A stretch of DNA of 64,000 nucleotides from an uncultured beta proteobacterium (GCA_903871735.1 CAIQHU010000005.1:1-64000); one strand, 5' to 3'. Shown: positions 1-14,709, counted from the stretch's first letter. Made by a program: numbers and translations. Notes: a model not told the origin generated them from the sequence alone.

Positions 1-204
1 AGCTGTACCATGGCGTATGGCCCATAAATTCGTTACCCGAAAATCATCAGGTCCACTCATCATGGTTTCACATTCGAAATCGATGGCGCGCAGGCGTTTA
101 GCGATTAACTCTTGCAGGCCACCATCAACTGGCGTGACTGAAGGGTGAGAAATCATTACTTGGGTAAGTAATTGGGTCGGCGTGAAATGATCAGAGGAAA
201 GCAT
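1..204 (-). CDS. dapE: Succinyl-diaminopimelate desuccinylase, N-terminal part (runs off window start)
   Basis: Reverse translation gives [46 protein letters not shown]..., typical DapE N-terminus; next to dapD. Confidence 0.85.
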   Translation of the reverse strand, partial: MLSSDHFTPTQLLTQVMISHPSVTPVDGGLQELIAKRLRAIDFECETMMSGPDDFRVTNLWAIRHGTA

Positions 205-206
205 AC

Positions 207-560
207 TTATGGACTTAAAAATGAGAGGTATTTCGTGGCATGAAAACCGACCAGTATTTGGTCGTTTTTAACCAAAGTTGGCCGTTTGAGTAATGTTGGC
301 TTGGCGATTAACATTTGAATTGCCAGATTGCTTTGCTCAAGTTGTAATTTTTCTTCATCAGAAAGTTTTTTCCATGTAGTGCCCTGACGATTAACGAGTT
401 GATCAAGCGGAACTTGCTCTAGCCATCTTTCGAGAAGTTGGCTGGTTGGCGCTTGTTTTTTATAGTCGATAAAAACGAATTCATATTGGTTCTGATTTAA
501 CCATATTTTTGCCTTTTGGACACTGGAGCAATTAGAAATTCCGAACAACTGAATCGACAT
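207..560 (-). CDS. ArsC/Spx/YffB-family reductase-like protein
   Basis: 117 aa, [21 protein letters not shown]... thioredoxin-fold ArsC-like; between dapE and dapD. Confidence 0.85.
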   Translation of the reverse strand: MSIQLFGISNCSSVQKAKIWLNQNQYEFVFIDYKKQAPTSQLLERWLEQVPLDQLVNRQGTTWKKLSDEEKLQLEQSNLAIQMLIAKPTLLKRPTLVKNDQILVGFHATKYLSFLSP

Positions 561-1400
561 TTAATCTCTAAGTAGTTCGTTAATCGCTGTTTTTGCCCGG
601 GTTTGCGCATCGACCTTTTTAACTATAATAGCCGCATACAAACTGTATTTACCATTTGCGGAGGGCAGAGATCCAGGCACAACTACAGAGCCAGCGGGCA
701 CTCGACCGTAATGTACCTCACCAGTTTCACGATCATAGATTTTTGTGCTTTGGCCGATGTAAACACCCATTGATAGAACGCTATTTTCTTCGATCACTAC
801 GCCTTCGACCACTTCCGATCTGGCGCCGATGAAACAGTTATCTTCAATAATTACAGGCCCAGCTTGGACTGGTTCGAGTACTCCACCGATACCAACACCA
901 CCAGACAAGTGAACATTTTTACCGATTTGGGCGCAAGATCCCACTGTTGCCCAAGTATCAACCATGGATCCTTCATCGACATAGGCGCCGATATTGACAT
1001 AGGATGGCATCAGAACAACATTTTTGCCAATAAACGATCCACGCCTGGCGATTGCTGGCGGGACAACTCGAAAACCGCCTTTCTGAAAATCGGCCGGGGA
1101 GTAGTTTGCAAACTTACTAGGGACCTTATCAAAGAATTGGGTAAAACCACCAGCGGTCATGACTTCGTTATCTTGTAATTTAAAAGATAATAAAACAGCT
1201 TTTTTAATCCACTGGTGCACTTCCCACTGGCCGACAGCTTTTCGGGTAGCTACGCGCAGACTGCCATCATCTAGGCCCTGAATCACTTCGGCGACAGCTG
1301 CATGCAATTCGGCAGGGGCATTTTGACTTGAATAGTTGGCTCGGTTTTCCCAGGCTTGATCGATCAGGCTTGGTAAAGATTCTTTTGCATGTGTGTTCAT
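561..1400 (-). CDS. dapD: 2,3,4,5-tetrahydropyridine-2,6-dicarboxylate N-succinyltransferase
   Basis: 279 aa with hexapeptide repeats and conserved [14 protein letters not shown] / [14 protein letters not shown] motifs. Confidence 0.97.
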   Translation of the reverse strand: MNTHAKESLPSLIDQAWENRANYSSQNAPAELHAAVAEVIQGLDDGSLRVATRKAVGQWEVHQWIKKAVLLSFKLQDNEVMTAGGFTQFFDKVPSKFANYSPADFQKGGFRVVPPAIARRGSFIGKNVVLMPSYVNIGAYVDEGSMVDTWATVGSCAQIGKNVHLSGGVGIGGVLEPVQAGPVIIEDNCFIGARSEVVEGVVIEENSVLSMGVYIGQSTKIYDRETGEVHYGRVPAGSVVVPGSLPSANGKYSLYAAIIVKKVDAQTRAKTAINELLRD

Positions 1401-1535
1401 AATGGTAATAAATGTTTAATTTTAAAGAGATAGACGGGTTTATTTTATATCGTGAATGAAAATTATGGCGAAATACTGTGGTTTGATCCCCAGACTTGAT
1501 ATCATCATTGTTTAATCGAAATAACTTATACTGCC

Positions 1536-4500
1536 GTGCGACTTAAATCTATCAAATTAGCTGGTTTTAAATCCTTCGTTGACCCGACCCATTTTGACCT
1601 TCCCGGTCAGTTAATTGGCGTTGTTGGCCCAAACGGCTGTGGTAAATCCAACATTATTGATGCTGTGCGGTGGGTTTTAGGTGAGTCTCGGGCTAGTGAA
1701 CTCCGCGGTGAGTCGATGCAAGATGTGATTTTTAATGGCTCAGGATTGCGAAAGCCCTCTGGAAGGGCCAGTGTTGAGCTTGTTTTTGATAATACGGATG
1801 GGCGAGCTTTAGGGCAGTGGTCCGCCTTTGGTGAAATATCTGTAAAACGTGTACTTACACGAGATGGCGCCTCTAACTATCTGATTAATCAACAAATTGT
1901 TCGACGAAAAGATATCCAAGACATGTTTTTAGGAACCGGTCTTGGGCCTCGGGCTTATGCAATTATTGGTCAGGGTATGATCTCCAGAATTATTGAGGCC
2001 AAGCCAGAAGAGTTAAGAATTTTCTTAGAGGAGGCCGCTGGTGTTTCCAAATACAAGGAACGTCGGAAAGAAACTGAATCGCGTTTAGAAAGTACGCAAG
2101 AGAATTTGACGCGTGTACGAGATATTCTTCGAGAATTAGATGCCCAGTTAATTAAATTAGAATCACAAGCGCAAGTTGCAGGACTATTCCAAGAATATCA
2201 GTCCAGTATGCAAAGTAAGCAGCATTTGCTCTGGTTTATGCGGATGACGCAGGCTGAAACTGAGCGGCAACGCCAGAATGAAAGAATCCGTACGGAGCAG
2301 GTTTTATTAGAAGAGCGAATTGCGCTTTTGAGGTCTTCTGAATTATCTCTGGAAAATACAAGAGCGGATCAATACGTTTTACAAGATGAAGTATCACAAG
2401 CGCAAGCGGCTTTATATGAAGTGACTGCCGCGGTTGCTCAGACCGAGTCTGAAATCCGTTTTGCCAACGAATCGAAGTTACGCTTACAAGCTCAAATTAC
2501 TGATCTGATTGCGCAAAAAAATCGCTGGCAAGGCCAATTAGATCAGGCGACAGAACAGTTTGCTACAGTTTGTGCGCAGCTTGAACAATCAAATGCTGAT
2601 GATAGTCAGTGTCAAGCTGATTTAAGTACCCATGAAAGTATTCTTCCGGAGTTAGAAGTTCTTTGGAAAAATTCGCAACAGACAGTTGAAACTACCCGAT
2701 CTGCGTGTTCAGAAATTGAAAAAGAACTCGCCCGAATTCAGTCATTAGCGCAAAGCCTCAGTTCACAGGCCGAGCAAACTGAGCAACGCTTAGTCCGTTT
2801 GAGGATTGATTTTGAGCAATTAATTCGGCCTGATGCACAGGCACTTTTAACCGCTCAAGATCGCTTACAAAGTGCTCTAAAAAAGCGCGACGATGCCCAG
2901 TCCAAAAGACTTTTATCCGAACAGCAAATTTTACAAGCTGATCAGGCGAGGGCTAAGGATCAAGAACAGTTCCAAATTACGAATCAGGCTGTACAGCAAA
3001 CCCAAGCAAAGCTCTCTGCTCTTAAAAATATTCAAGAACAGGTTCTTGCGCAGGGTAAATTAATGCCTTGGTTACAAAAAAATGATCTAGCTACGTTGCC
3101 GCGTCTTTGGCAGAAAATTCAAGTTGAATCAGGCTGGGAAAGAGCAGTTGAATCTGTTTTACGAGAACGCATTGGTGCTATTGAAGCGCAAAGTCTAGCA
3201 GCGATTATTCAATATGAAGAGCAAACACCGCCTAGTCGCGTAGCTTGGTTTTTAGCAAATGCGCAACCAGCTGCGACAAAAGTTGTAGGAGGTGCCTCGT
3301 TAACCCCGCTATTGAGCAGAATTCAGGTCCGCGATTTGGCATTGTCTGTGGCTTTAAGTGATTGGCTAGCTCTCGTTTATGTGATTGAATCTGTGCAAGA
3401 GGGTGTTGCTCGTCGAGAGGAATTACCTTTAAGCGGAGTTTTTGTAACCACGAAAGGTCATTTAATCTCTCGAGTTGGCGTGCAATTGTATGCTGAAGAT
3501 AACGAGCAAGCTGGCCTGATTATTCGTGCTAAGGAGTTAGAAAGTTTAGAAAAACAACTCAAGTCGGAGCAGTTTTTGTTAGATGAGGCGCAAAGCCACC
3601 TGAGTCAAGCGCAGGGAAATTATCAGCAGGCCCATCAGCAATCTGTATCTGATCGCCAAGCTGCTGAGCAATCTGTCAAGGATGCCCACCGGTTTGAGGT
3701 CGAAGCGATGCAATTATTGCAGGCTGAAGAGCAGTATTCTGTTCGTGCGGCGCAAGTCCAACAAGAACTTGCAGAGACGGCTGTTTTACGCGATCAAATT
3801 CAAACGCGTATTGCTGATAATGTGGTTAATACCGAGTCACAAACAGCCCAGTTATCTCTTGCACAAGCAAATTTTGATGAGGCTGTGCTAGCCCATGAAG
3901 TGCATTCGCATTCACGTAGTGTGGCGATTCAAAAGCGGCAAGAATTACAATCAATTGCACAAGAAGCATCGTTTGAAGTGCGTACTTTGAGACAACGTCA
4001 AACTGATTTAGAGCGCGATATGCACTCTGCCACTGCGCAATTAGGGGCCCTCAATCAAACTCAGCAGACCGCGCAAGCAGAATTCGAGCAATTAACTGAT
4101 TTACGGGCACAAGAACTTCTGCAAGAACTCTTAGAGAATCGATCAGGTAAAGAAAATGCTTTAGCTGATGTGAGAACACGTTTTGATGCATTGATGTTTG
4201 AGTTAAAAGAACACGATGAGAAGCGTCTTGGTTATGAAAAGGAAATTGAGCCGATACGGGAAAAAATTATTGCTGCGCAATTAAAAGAACAAGCCGCACG
4301 TTTGTCTGTTGAACAATTTGAGACCTTGCTAAAAGATAACCATGCGGACTTTAATGATTTACAAATTGCTGTTACTGATGATCTGCAATTGTCGAACTTA
4401 CAGCATCAAGTCAACGATTTACAGGCAAAGATTACAGCATTAGGCCCAGTGAATATGGCTGCTCTTGATGAATTAAAGACCTCTAGCGAGCGTAAGAGCT

Positions 4501-5057
4501 TCTTAGATGCCCAGTCGGCAGACCTCAATGAGGCTATTCAAACTCTGACTGATGCCATTATGAAAATTGATGGCGAAACTCGGGATTTATTACAGGCGAC
4601 TTTTGATCAGGTCAACCAGCATTTTTCTGAAAATTTCCCAGCATTGTTTGGGGGAGGCACAGCTCGACTAGTCATGACTGGTGAGGAAATTTTAGACTCT
4701 GGTGTGCAGGTGATGGCTCAGCCTCCAGGGAAAAAGAATACAACGATTCATCTTTTATCAGGTGGTGAGAAAGCCTTAACTGCAATTGCTTTAGTATTTT
4801 CTCTCTTTCATCTCAATCCAGCTCCATTTTGCTTACTCGACGAAGTGGATGCTCCATTAGATGATGCCAACACCGCAAGGTATGCGGATATTGTTGCCAA
4901 AATGTCGCAAAAAACCCAGTTTTTGTTTATTTCCCACAATAAAATAACGATGGAAATTGCGAACCAATTGATTGGTGTTACGATGCAAGAGCAGGGAGTT
5001 TCTAGAGTAGTGGCAGTCGATATTCAGGCTGCTACCGCATTGACCCAGAGTAAATAA
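1536..5057 (+). CDS. smc: Chromosome segregation protein SMC
   Basis: 1173 aa; Walker A GPNGCGKSN, C-terminal LSGGEKALTAIALVFS and LLDEVDAPLDDAN, long coiled coils; GTG start. Confidence 0.97.
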   Translation: MRLKSIKLAGFKSFVDPTHFDLPGQLIGVVGPNGCGKSNIIDAVRWVLGESRASELRGESMQDVIFNGSGLRKPSGRASVELVFDNTDGRALGQWSAFGEISVKRVLTRDGASNYLINQQIVRRKDIQDMFLGTGLGPRAYAIIGQGMISRIIEAKPEELRIFLEEAAGVSKYKERRKETESRLESTQENLTRVRDILRELDAQLIKLESQAQVAGLFQEYQSSMQSKQHLLWFMRMTQAETERQRQNERIRTEQVLLEERIALLRSSELSLENTRADQYVLQDEVSQAQAALYEVTAAVAQTESEIRFANESKLRLQAQITDLIAQKNRWQGQLDQATEQFATVCAQLEQSNADDSQCQADLSTHESILPELEVLWKNSQQTVETTRSACSEIEKELARIQSLAQSLSSQAEQTEQRLVRLRIDFEQLIRPDAQALLTAQDRLQSALKKRDDAQSKRLLSEQQILQADQARAKDQEQFQITNQAVQQTQAKLSALKNIQEQVLAQGKLMPWLQKNDLATLPRLWQKIQVESGWERAVESVLRERIGAIEAQSLAAIIQYEEQTPPSRVAWFLANAQPAATKVVGGASLTPLLSRIQVRDLALSVALSDWLALVYVIESVQEGVARREELPLSGVFVTTKGHLISRVGVQLYAEDNEQAGLIIRAKELESLEKQLKSEQFLLDEAQSHLSQAQGNYQQAHQQSVSDRQAAEQSVKDAHRFEVEAMQLLQAEEQYSVRAAQVQQELAETAVLRDQIQTRIADNVVNTESQTAQLSLAQANFDEAVLAHEVHSHSRSVAIQKRQELQSIAQEASFEVRTLRQRQTDLERDMHSATAQLGALNQTQQTAQAEFEQLTDLRAQELLQELLENRSGKENALADVRTRFDALMFELKEHDEKRLGYEKEIEPIREKIIAAQLKEQAARLSVEQFETLLKDNHADFNDLQIAVTDDLQLSNLQHQVNDLQAKITALGPVNMAALDELKTSSERKSFLDAQSADLNEAIQTLTDAIMKIDGETRDLLQATFDQVNQHFSENFPALFGGGTARLVMTGEEILDSGVQVMAQPPGKKNTTIHLLSGGEKALTAIALVFSLFHLNPAPFCLLDEVDAPLDDANTARYADIVAKMSQKTQFLFISHNKITMEIANQLIGVTMQEQGVSRVVAVDIQAATALTQSK

Positions 5058-5061
5058 ACCT

Positions 5062-8257
<3,196 letters not shown>

Positions 8258-8340
8258 ATCATGATGGATTTAATTCGGATACGAACTACCGTTGTGTAGT
8301 TGGAAGAAAGAACATTGAACTATTTTTAACTGAGCTGATT

Positions 8341-10908
8341 CTATATCGCTAGGGCTTCAATTAATTCAGTTTCAATTTGGATTTGCAGTTTTGGATTTAA
8401 TTTTAATCGCTCTCCATCAAGCAAGAGAGTGTCTTCTACCCTTTCCCCAAGAGTATTAATTCGCGCATTTTTTAAAGAGATTTGATGTTTAGCCAAAATC
8501 CTAGAAACAGCGTAAAGAAGACCAGCTCGGTCATTTGTGCTTAATGATAAAACAAACAGTTCACTGCGCTCATCGGGGATAAGACTAACTCGAGGTTGCA
8601 TTGGAAAGGTTCTCGATTGTCTAGATGTGCGCCCCTTTTGGACATCGGGGAGGGGGGCTAATTGTTTTAGAGTTTTCAAGAGGTCATATTCAACCATTTG
8701 GATTAAGTCGCGATAAGAACCGATTTCCCGTCCTTGCACATGTAAGACCTCAAAAGTATCAAGCGCGTAACCCTTCAAGGTTGTATGAACATTAGCATCC
8801 AAAATCGTAAAGCCACTTTGATCGAGATAAGCTAGAATCCGAGCGAATAAATCAGTTTGATCTGGTAGGTAGACCACAATTTGAAGACCATCCCCAATTG
8901 GGGATAGGCGCGCTTTCACAATCGGCTCTGTGGTCTTGACATGATTAAATAGATGGCGCGTAAGCCAAGCAATATTATTCGCATCATGCTTTAGGAAAAA
9001 GCCTACGTCTAAACTTTTCCAAAGTTCTAGGTGTGCATCTTGGTGAATGCCATGCAGCCGGAGTTGCTCGAGGGCACTTTTCTGACGCAGATCTAATTGC
9101 GAGTTCGCATCAAAGGATGCCCCTCCCAAGTATTGGAGCGTAGCACGATATAAATCCTCTAACAATTTACCTTTCCAGGCATTCCAGACTTTTGGACTGG
9201 TGCCACGAATGTCAGCGACAGTCAGAAGATAGAGCGCGGTTAAGTTGCGTTTTGTTTGTACTTTTTGAGCAAATAGAGCAATGACTTGTGGATCATAAAT
9301 ATCTTTTTTCTGAGCAATCTGACTCATACTCAGGTGCTCTGCGACTAAAAATGAAACTAGATCAGCGTCTTCTTTGGCAATGCCGTGCTGTGTACAAAAT
9401 AGCTTGACATCTTTTTTCCCTAACTCTGAATGATCACCACCTCGTCCTTTCGCAATATCATGAAATATTGCGCCCAGGACTAAGATCCACGACTGATCAA
9501 AATTAGCTGCTAATTCGCTACAAAAAGGAAATTCATGGGCTAATTCAGCCACAAAGAATCTACGAACATTTTTTAAAACAGTCATTATGTGTTGGTCGAC
9601 GGTATACACATGGAATAAATCATGCTGCATTTGGCCTACAATTTTTCGAAACGGTGGCAGATATCTACCGAGAACACTAGTTTGGTTCATTAAATGTAAG
9701 GTTCTTGTAATACCTGTAGTTTGCTTAATGATGGCTAAAAATACTTGTCGATTTTCGGGCTGATTCCGCCATGATGCATTCATTAACTCCCTGGCGTTAT
9801 AAATTGCGCGCATGGTTTGGGTAGAAAATCCTGTTAATTGGGAGTAACTGGCAAATAGTAAAAAAGTTACTAAAATTTGATCCGGTTTTTTTTCAAAAAG
9901 TAGTGGATCTAAGATATCTAACTGACCTTGTCGATCAATAAAATATTCCGACAGCGGCAGTGGGGTAACCGCTTTTTGAGGAAAAATCAACGCTTCGATA
10001 TTTTGAATAAGAATTTCATTTAATTGGGTTACAGCTTTAGCGGCCCAGTAATACTTCCGCATGATTTGCTCGCTTGCTCTTTTTACTTTGGTACTAGTTA
10101 AGCCAAAGCTTTCTGCCAGAGCTGTTTGTGCTTCAAAAATTAATACATCTTGACGCCGTTTGGATAGTAGATGTAGTTGTGCCCTGATTTTTTGGAGAGT
10201 TCTTTGATTTTTGGAGAGCTCTTTTTCTTCGCGGGCAGTAATGATGCCACGTTGATAGAGGTCTTTAAAACTTGCCCCCAGATGAGCGGCTTTTGTCATC
10301 CATAAAATAACTTGAAGGTCCCGCAGGCCACCAGGGCTTTCTTTACAGTTTGGTTCTAGGGCGTAAGGTGTGTTTTGATATTTTTGATGGCGTTGCCGAA
10401 GCTCTAAAAGTTTTTCCAAAAAAAATGAGCGGCAATCCATTGCTTTGTCAAAAGCTATCTGAAACTGCGCATACAGTTCGATATTCCCAAGTAGATAGCG
10501 TGACTCTAAGAGGGATGTGCGTACAGTAATATCTTTGGCTGATTCGCTCAGGCATTCATCTAAATTGCGGACTGAGGACCCTATTTCAAGACCATAATCC
10601 CAGCATAAAGAAACGAATTTTTCGAGTTGTTCACCATATTTTTGAGCAACCAGTTCGATATGTTGTTCATTGTGCAAGAATAAAATATCTACATCAGAAA
10701 AAGGGAATAACTCATTTCTACCAAATCCACCCACAGCAATCAAGGTTGGCATTTGTTGGGTATTAAATTGATCAAGGCCGGCTTTGTGCCAGGCTTCCTT
10801 GAGGATCGTCTCTGCGGCAGCGCTTAAATTTTTAGTCAGTTTAGTGACCTGTTGACTAGCATTAAATTGCTCGAAAAGTTTTGTTTTAATTTCTAAAAAC
10901 TTATTCAT
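8341..10908 (-). CDS. glnD: [Protein-PII] uridylyltransferase GlnD
   Basis: 855 aa; nucleotidyltransferase GGFGRNELFPFSDVDILFL, HD domain, C-terminal ACT domains. Confidence 0.95.
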   Translation of the reverse strand: MNKFLEIKTKLFEQFNASQQVTKLTKNLSAAAETILKEAWHKAGLDQFNTQQMPTLIAVGGFGRNELFPFSDVDILFLHNEQHIELVAQKYGEQLEKFVSLCWDYGLEIGSSVRNLDECLSESAKDITVRTSLLESRYLLGNIELYAQFQIAFDKAMDCRSFFLEKLLELRQRHQKYQNTPYALEPNCKESPGGLRDLQVILWMTKAAHLGASFKDLYQRGIITAREEKELSKNQRTLQKIRAQLHLLSKRRQDVLIFEAQTALAESFGLTSTKVKRASEQIMRKYYWAAKAVTQLNEILIQNIEALIFPQKAVTPLPLSEYFIDRQGQLDILDPLLFEKKPDQILVTFLLFASYSQLTGFSTQTMRAIYNARELMNASWRNQPENRQVFLAIIKQTTGITRTLHLMNQTSVLGRYLPPFRKIVGQMQHDLFHVYTVDQHIMTVLKNVRRFFVAELAHEFPFCSELAANFDQSWILVLGAIFHDIAKGRGGDHSELGKKDVKLFCTQHGIAKEDADLVSFLVAEHLSMSQIAQKKDIYDPQVIALFAQKVQTKRNLTALYLLTVADIRGTSPKVWNAWKGKLLEDLYRATLQYLGGASFDANSQLDLRQKSALEQLRLHGIHQDAHLELWKSLDVGFFLKHDANNIAWLTRHLFNHVKTTEPIVKARLSPIGDGLQIVVYLPDQTDLFARILAYLDQSGFTILDANVHTTLKGYALDTFEVLHVQGREIGSYRDLIQMVEYDLLKTLKQLAPLPDVQKGRTSRQSRTFPMQPRVSLIPDERSELFVLSLSTNDRAGLLYAVSRILAKHQISLKNARINTLGERVEDTLLLDGERLKLNPKLQIQIETELIEALAI

Positions 10909-10926
10909 CAGGTGTGCAGGTGATTT

Positions 10927-11760
10927 TCAAGCAATGGATGTATTTCCGGAAATCTGAGGTTTAACAATTTCTGGTGGTTCTGGGCAGTTTTGGGAGCTTG
11001 TTAGGACTTCGACACCGTGTTGTGTCACTAGGACGGTATGTTCCCATTGTGCTGAAAGGCTACGATCTTTTGTTTTTACAGTCCACAAATCGGGCATGGT
11101 TCGAATATCTCGTTTGCCGGCATTAATCATGGGTTCGATTGTGAAAGTCATTCCCTCTTCGAGAAAGTCACCTGTTTTTGGTTTACCATAGTGCAGAATT
11201 TGTGGATCTTGATGGAATACTTTACCAATTCCATGACCACAATATTCCCTAACTACCGAGTAACCAGCTTTTTCAGCATGGCTTTGGATTGCATGGCCAA
11301 TATCCCCAAGTTGGGCGCCTGGTTTAACTTGTGCGATGCCAAGCCACATACATTCGAAGGTGATTTGAGAAAGACGCTTTGCCATAATTGAAACATCACC
11401 CACTAGGAACATCCGACTGGTATCGCCAAAATAGCCACTTGGAGTAATGACCGTAATATCAATGTTTACAATATCACCCGATTTAAGAATGCGTTCGCTC
11501 GGAATGCCATGGCAAATCACATCATTGACGGAGGTACAAATAGCCTTTGGGAAGGGTGGATAACCAGGTGGTTGATAGTTCAGGGGGGCTGGAATTGTTT
11601 TTTGCACATCCCGCATATAGGCATGGCAAAGTCGGTCTATTTCTTCCGTGGAGATACCTACCTGAACATGCGGAGCGATGTGGTCTAGTACTTCACTGGC
11701 CAACTGCCCTGCTTGCCGCATTGCCTGAATATCTGATTCTTTAGTAAAAAGTTCTCTCAT
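10927..11760 (-). CDS. map: Methionine aminopeptidase type I
   Basis: GYPPFPKAICTSVNDVICHGIP, YCGHGIGKVFHQDP motifs; divergent from rpsB. Confidence 0.95.
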   Translation of the reverse strand: MRELFTKESDIQAMRQAGQLASEVLDHIAPHVQVGISTEEIDRLCHAYMRDVQKTIPAPLNYQPPGYPPFPKAICTSVNDVICHGIPSERILKSGDIVNIDITVITPSGYFGDTSRMFLVGDVSIMAKRLSQITFECMWLGIAQVKPGAQLGDIGHAIQSHAEKAGYSVVREYCGHGIGKVFHQDPQILHYGKPKTGDFLEEGMTFTIEPMINAGKRDIRTMPDLWTVKTKDRSLSAQWEHTVLVTQHGVEVLTSSQNCPEPPEIVKPQISGNTSIA

Positions 11761-11785
11761 ACTAGAATTATGGCTGAAAGTAGCT

Positions 11786-11791
11786 TATAAT
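11786..11791 (+). promoter_or_regulatory. Candidate -10 element (TATAAT) of the rpsB-tsf promoter
   Basis: Exact TATAAT in map/rpsB divergent intergenic region; -35 weak; would give a ~190-nt 5' leader. Confidence 0.45.
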
Positions 11792-11912
11792 GCTAAAACT
11801 TTGTTGAGTTCATTGTTAATTTTAGTCGTTATTGGTTTTGTTTTCAAAGATTTTAAATTTGAATGCATTTTAGCGAATATGTGATCAGAATTTCATTCAA
11901 CAGAGAATCTCG

Positions 11913-11960
11913 AGTCAAACCATCCGGGGTGGCGCTTTTTAGCGTAATCAGGATTTGACT
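11913..11960 (+). promoter_or_regulatory. Structured rpsB 5' leader (possible S2 autoregulatory element)
   Basis: Closing stem AGTCAAA...TTTGACT (7 bp perfect) enclosing CGC-TTTTTA-GCG hairpin, just upstream of the rpsB RBS. Confidence 0.45.
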
Positions 11961-11988
11961 TTCGTTTAACCCTTAGGAGAATTGAAAT

Positions 11989-12738
11989 ATGTCAGTGACA
12001 ATGCGTCAGATGCTAGAAGCTGGATGCCATTTTGGGCATCAAACCCGTTTCTGGTCACCCAGAATGGCCCCATTCATTTACGGCCACAGAAATAAAATCC
12101 ACATTATTAACCTCGAAAAAACGTTACCGTTATTTCTTGAAGCCACCAAATTTGCGCGCACAATTGCTGCCAATCGTGGAACAATTTTGTTTGTAGGAAC
12201 CAAAAGACAATCTAAAGACATTATTGCAGAGGAGGCCGCTCGTGCTGGAATGCCATATGTTGATGCTCGTTGGTTAGGCGGTACTTTGACGAACTTTAAG
12301 ACTGTCAAAGGCTCCATCAAGCGTTTAAAGGAAATGACTGCTGCTCGCGAGACTGGTGATTGGGAGCGCTTAGCTAAAAAAGAAGCTTTGATGAATGAAC
12401 GTGAAGTAGATAAATTGCAGAAGTCTTTAGGCGGTATTCAAGAGATGGCGGGTATCCCAGAAGCGATTTTTGTAGTGGATATTGGTTATCACAAAATTGC
12501 CTTAACGGAAGCAAAAAAATTAGGTATTCCAGTAATCGCTGTGGTTGATACGAACCACTCGCCAGATGGTGTAGATTACATTATTCCAGGTAATGATGAC
12601 TCTAGTAAAGCTGTGGCTTTATATGTGCGTGGTATGGCTGATGCAATTTTAGAAGGTAAGGCTTCTGCAATGTCACAATTAGTTGAAGCGATTAAAGATC
12701 CTGAAGAAGCTATTCATGAGGAAGGAAAGGCAGAGTAA
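11989..12738 (+). CDS. rpsB: 30S ribosomal protein S2
   Basis: [41 protein letters not shown]. Confidence 0.99.
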   Translation: MSVTMRQMLEAGCHFGHQTRFWSPRMAPFIYGHRNKIHIINLEKTLPLFLEATKFARTIAANRGTILFVGTKRQSKDIIAEEAARAGMPYVDARWLGGTLTNFKTVKGSIKRLKEMTAARETGDWERLAKKEALMNEREVDKLQKSLGGIQEMAGIPEAIFVVDIGYHKIALTEAKKLGIPVIAVVDTNHSPDGVDYIIPGNDDSSKAVALYVRGMADAILEGKASAMSQLVEAIKDPEEAIHEEGKAE

Positions 12739-13620
12739 ATGGTTGCAATTACAGCTAGCATGGTGGGAGAGTTGCGCGCTAAAACCGATGCGCCGATGAT
12801 GGAGTGTAAGAAAGCTCTAACCGAAGCCCTTGGTGATATGGCTCGTGCCGAAGAAATTTTACGTGTCAAACTGGGTAGTAAGGCGAGTAAAGCAGCATCA
12901 AGAATTACAGCGGAGGGTGTAATTACCTCTCTGATTGATGGTAATGAAGGAGTACTTTTAGAAATTAATTGTGAAACGGATTTTGTTTCTAAAAACGATG
13001 ATTTCTTAAAATTTGCGAGTGACTGTGCCAGTTTGATCGTTCATAGTAAGCCAAAGGATGTTGCTAGTTTGTTGTCTCTTCATCTCGGTGAAAAGACGGT
13101 TGATGGAGTCCGCTCCGAGTTAATTGGCAAGATTGGGGAAAACTTATCGATTCGTCGTTTTCAGTTATTTTCCGGTTCCAACCAATTGGTATCTTACTTA
13201 CATGGTACCCGTATTGGCGTGATGGTTGAATTTGTAGGCGATGGGGTTGCTGCCAAAGATGTGGCAATGCATATTGCAGCGATGAAACCGGTAGCTTTAT
13301 CGACTGCGCAAGTACCTGCTGAGAAAATTGCCATTGAGCGCAGCGTTGCTGAGCAAAAAGCTGCTGAGTCTGGCAAGCCGCCTGAGATAGTTGCCAAGAT
13401 GGTTGATGGTTCAATACAGAAGTATTTGAAAGAGGTTTCTTTACTGAACCAAACTTTTGTGAAGAATGATAAACAAACTGTAGAACAGATGCTCAAACAG
13501 CAACAAACGACAATTCACTCTTTCACCATGTATATCGTGGGTGAGGGAATTGAAAAGCGTCAAGATGATTTTGCTGCTGAAGTAGCAGCGCAAGTTGCTG
13601 CAGCAAAAGGTACAGCTTAG
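12739..13620 (+). CDS. tsf: Elongation factor Ts
   Basis: [23 protein letters not shown]-terminus; follows rpsB. Confidence 0.99.
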   Translation: MVAITASMVGELRAKTDAPMMECKKALTEALGDMARAEEILRVKLGSKASKAASRITAEGVITSLIDGNEGVLLEINCETDFVSKNDDFLKFASDCASLIVHSKPKDVASLLSLHLGEKTVDGVRSELIGKIGENLSIRRFQLFSGSNQLVSYLHGTRIGVMVEFVGDGVAAKDVAMHIAAMKPVALSTAQVPAEKIAIERSVAEQKAAESGKPPEIVAKMVDGSIQKYLKEVSLLNQTFVKNDKQTVEQMLKQQQTTIHSFTMYIVGEGIEKRQDDFAAEVAAQVAAAKGTA

Positions 13621-13985
13621 TTAGTTCATTGGTGGGCGGGGGTTTTTGTTCTTGTTTTTGAGTGTTTAGGCCCCTGACTGATTGTTGAAAGTTTTTTGAA
13701 TGAGTATTTTGTGTTTTCTGGAAATCTTGAAAAGACTAGTGGTTTAAAGACCAATATGCGTTCTTGAGTAGTGGTATTCATATAGGCTTGTTTATTAGAA
13801 TTTGATTCTTCAGTAGGGGTTTGGGCTAGAGACTGTGCGGGGGTAAAGAGCTCTGATTAGGCCCTACAGCAGAATATTGCTATGGAATCAATCAAATTGA
13901 ATCGTAGTGGAGTAGTAGAAAAAATTGAAAATAGTAATCCAGGCTTATAGTTATCATAATATGAGTACTTATCTGAAAGATCATA

Positions 13986-14696
13986 ATGACAGCCTTTAAA
14001 AGTGTTCTTCTCAAGTTGTCTGGTGAAGCCTTAATGGGAAACGATACATTTGGGATTAATCCAACGACTATTGAATCGATGGTTTCGGAAATTGCTAAAG
14101 TTGTTCAGTTAGGGGTTCAGTTAGCTATTGTAATTGGGGGCGGAAACATCTTTAGAGGAGTTGCTGGCGGTGCTGCTGGAATGGACAGAGCTACTGCAGA
14201 CTATATGGGGATGTTGGCTACGATGATGAATTCTCTTGCCTTGCAAGATGCCCTTCGCCAACAAGGGGTTGAAGCTAGAGTGCAATCGGCATTGCGGATG
14301 GATCAGGTTGTAGAGCCCTATATCCGACCGCGGGCTATTCGGCATATGAGTGAGGGCAAAGTAGTTATTTTTGCAGCCGGCACTGGCAATCCTTTTTTCA
14401 CGACTGATACCGCTGCGGCTTTACGCGGAGCTGAGATGGGAGTTGATATTGTCCTAAAGGCCACCAAAGTTGATGGTATTTATTCGAGTGATCCCAATAA
14501 GAATCCGGATGCGGTGCGCTATGAATCGATTACTTTTGATGAGGCGATTGTTAAAAATCTTCAGGTAATGGATGCTACGGCTTTTGCACTTTGTCGTGAT
14601 CGACAATTGCCGATTCAGGTGTTTTCTATATTTAAAGAAGGTTCTCTGTTGCGGGTTGTGAATGGTGAAAAAGAGGGTACTCTAGTACACGTTTAA
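13986..14696 (+). CDS. pyrH: UMP kinase
   Basis: [38 protein letters not shown]. Confidence 0.98.
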   Translation: MTAFKSVLLKLSGEALMGNDTFGINPTTIESMVSEIAKVVQLGVQLAIVIGGGNIFRGVAGGAAGMDRATADYMGMLATMMNSLALQDALRQQGVEARVQSALRMDQVVEPYIRPRAIRHMSEGKVVIFAAGTGNPFFTTDTAAALRGAEMGVDIVLKATKVDGIYSSDPNKNPDAVRYESITFDEAIVKNLQVMDATAFALCRDRQLPIQVFSIFKEGSLLRVVNGEKEGTLVHV

Positions 14697-14709
14697 TGAG
14701 GGAGTTTGC

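Noticed and set aside
207-560. ArsC-like protein as arsenate resistance
   Set aside because: YffB/Spx-like family conserved next to dapD/dapE; no other ars genes nearby
864-1178. 104-aa ORF antisense to dapD
   Set aside because: Shadow of a conserved hexapeptide-repeat enzyme; no family signature
13064-13496. Two antisense ORFs (116 aa and 100 aa) inside tsf
   Set aside because: Fully nested opposite a well-conserved gene, in different frames, low-complexity Ser/Gln-rich content; typical shadow ORFs
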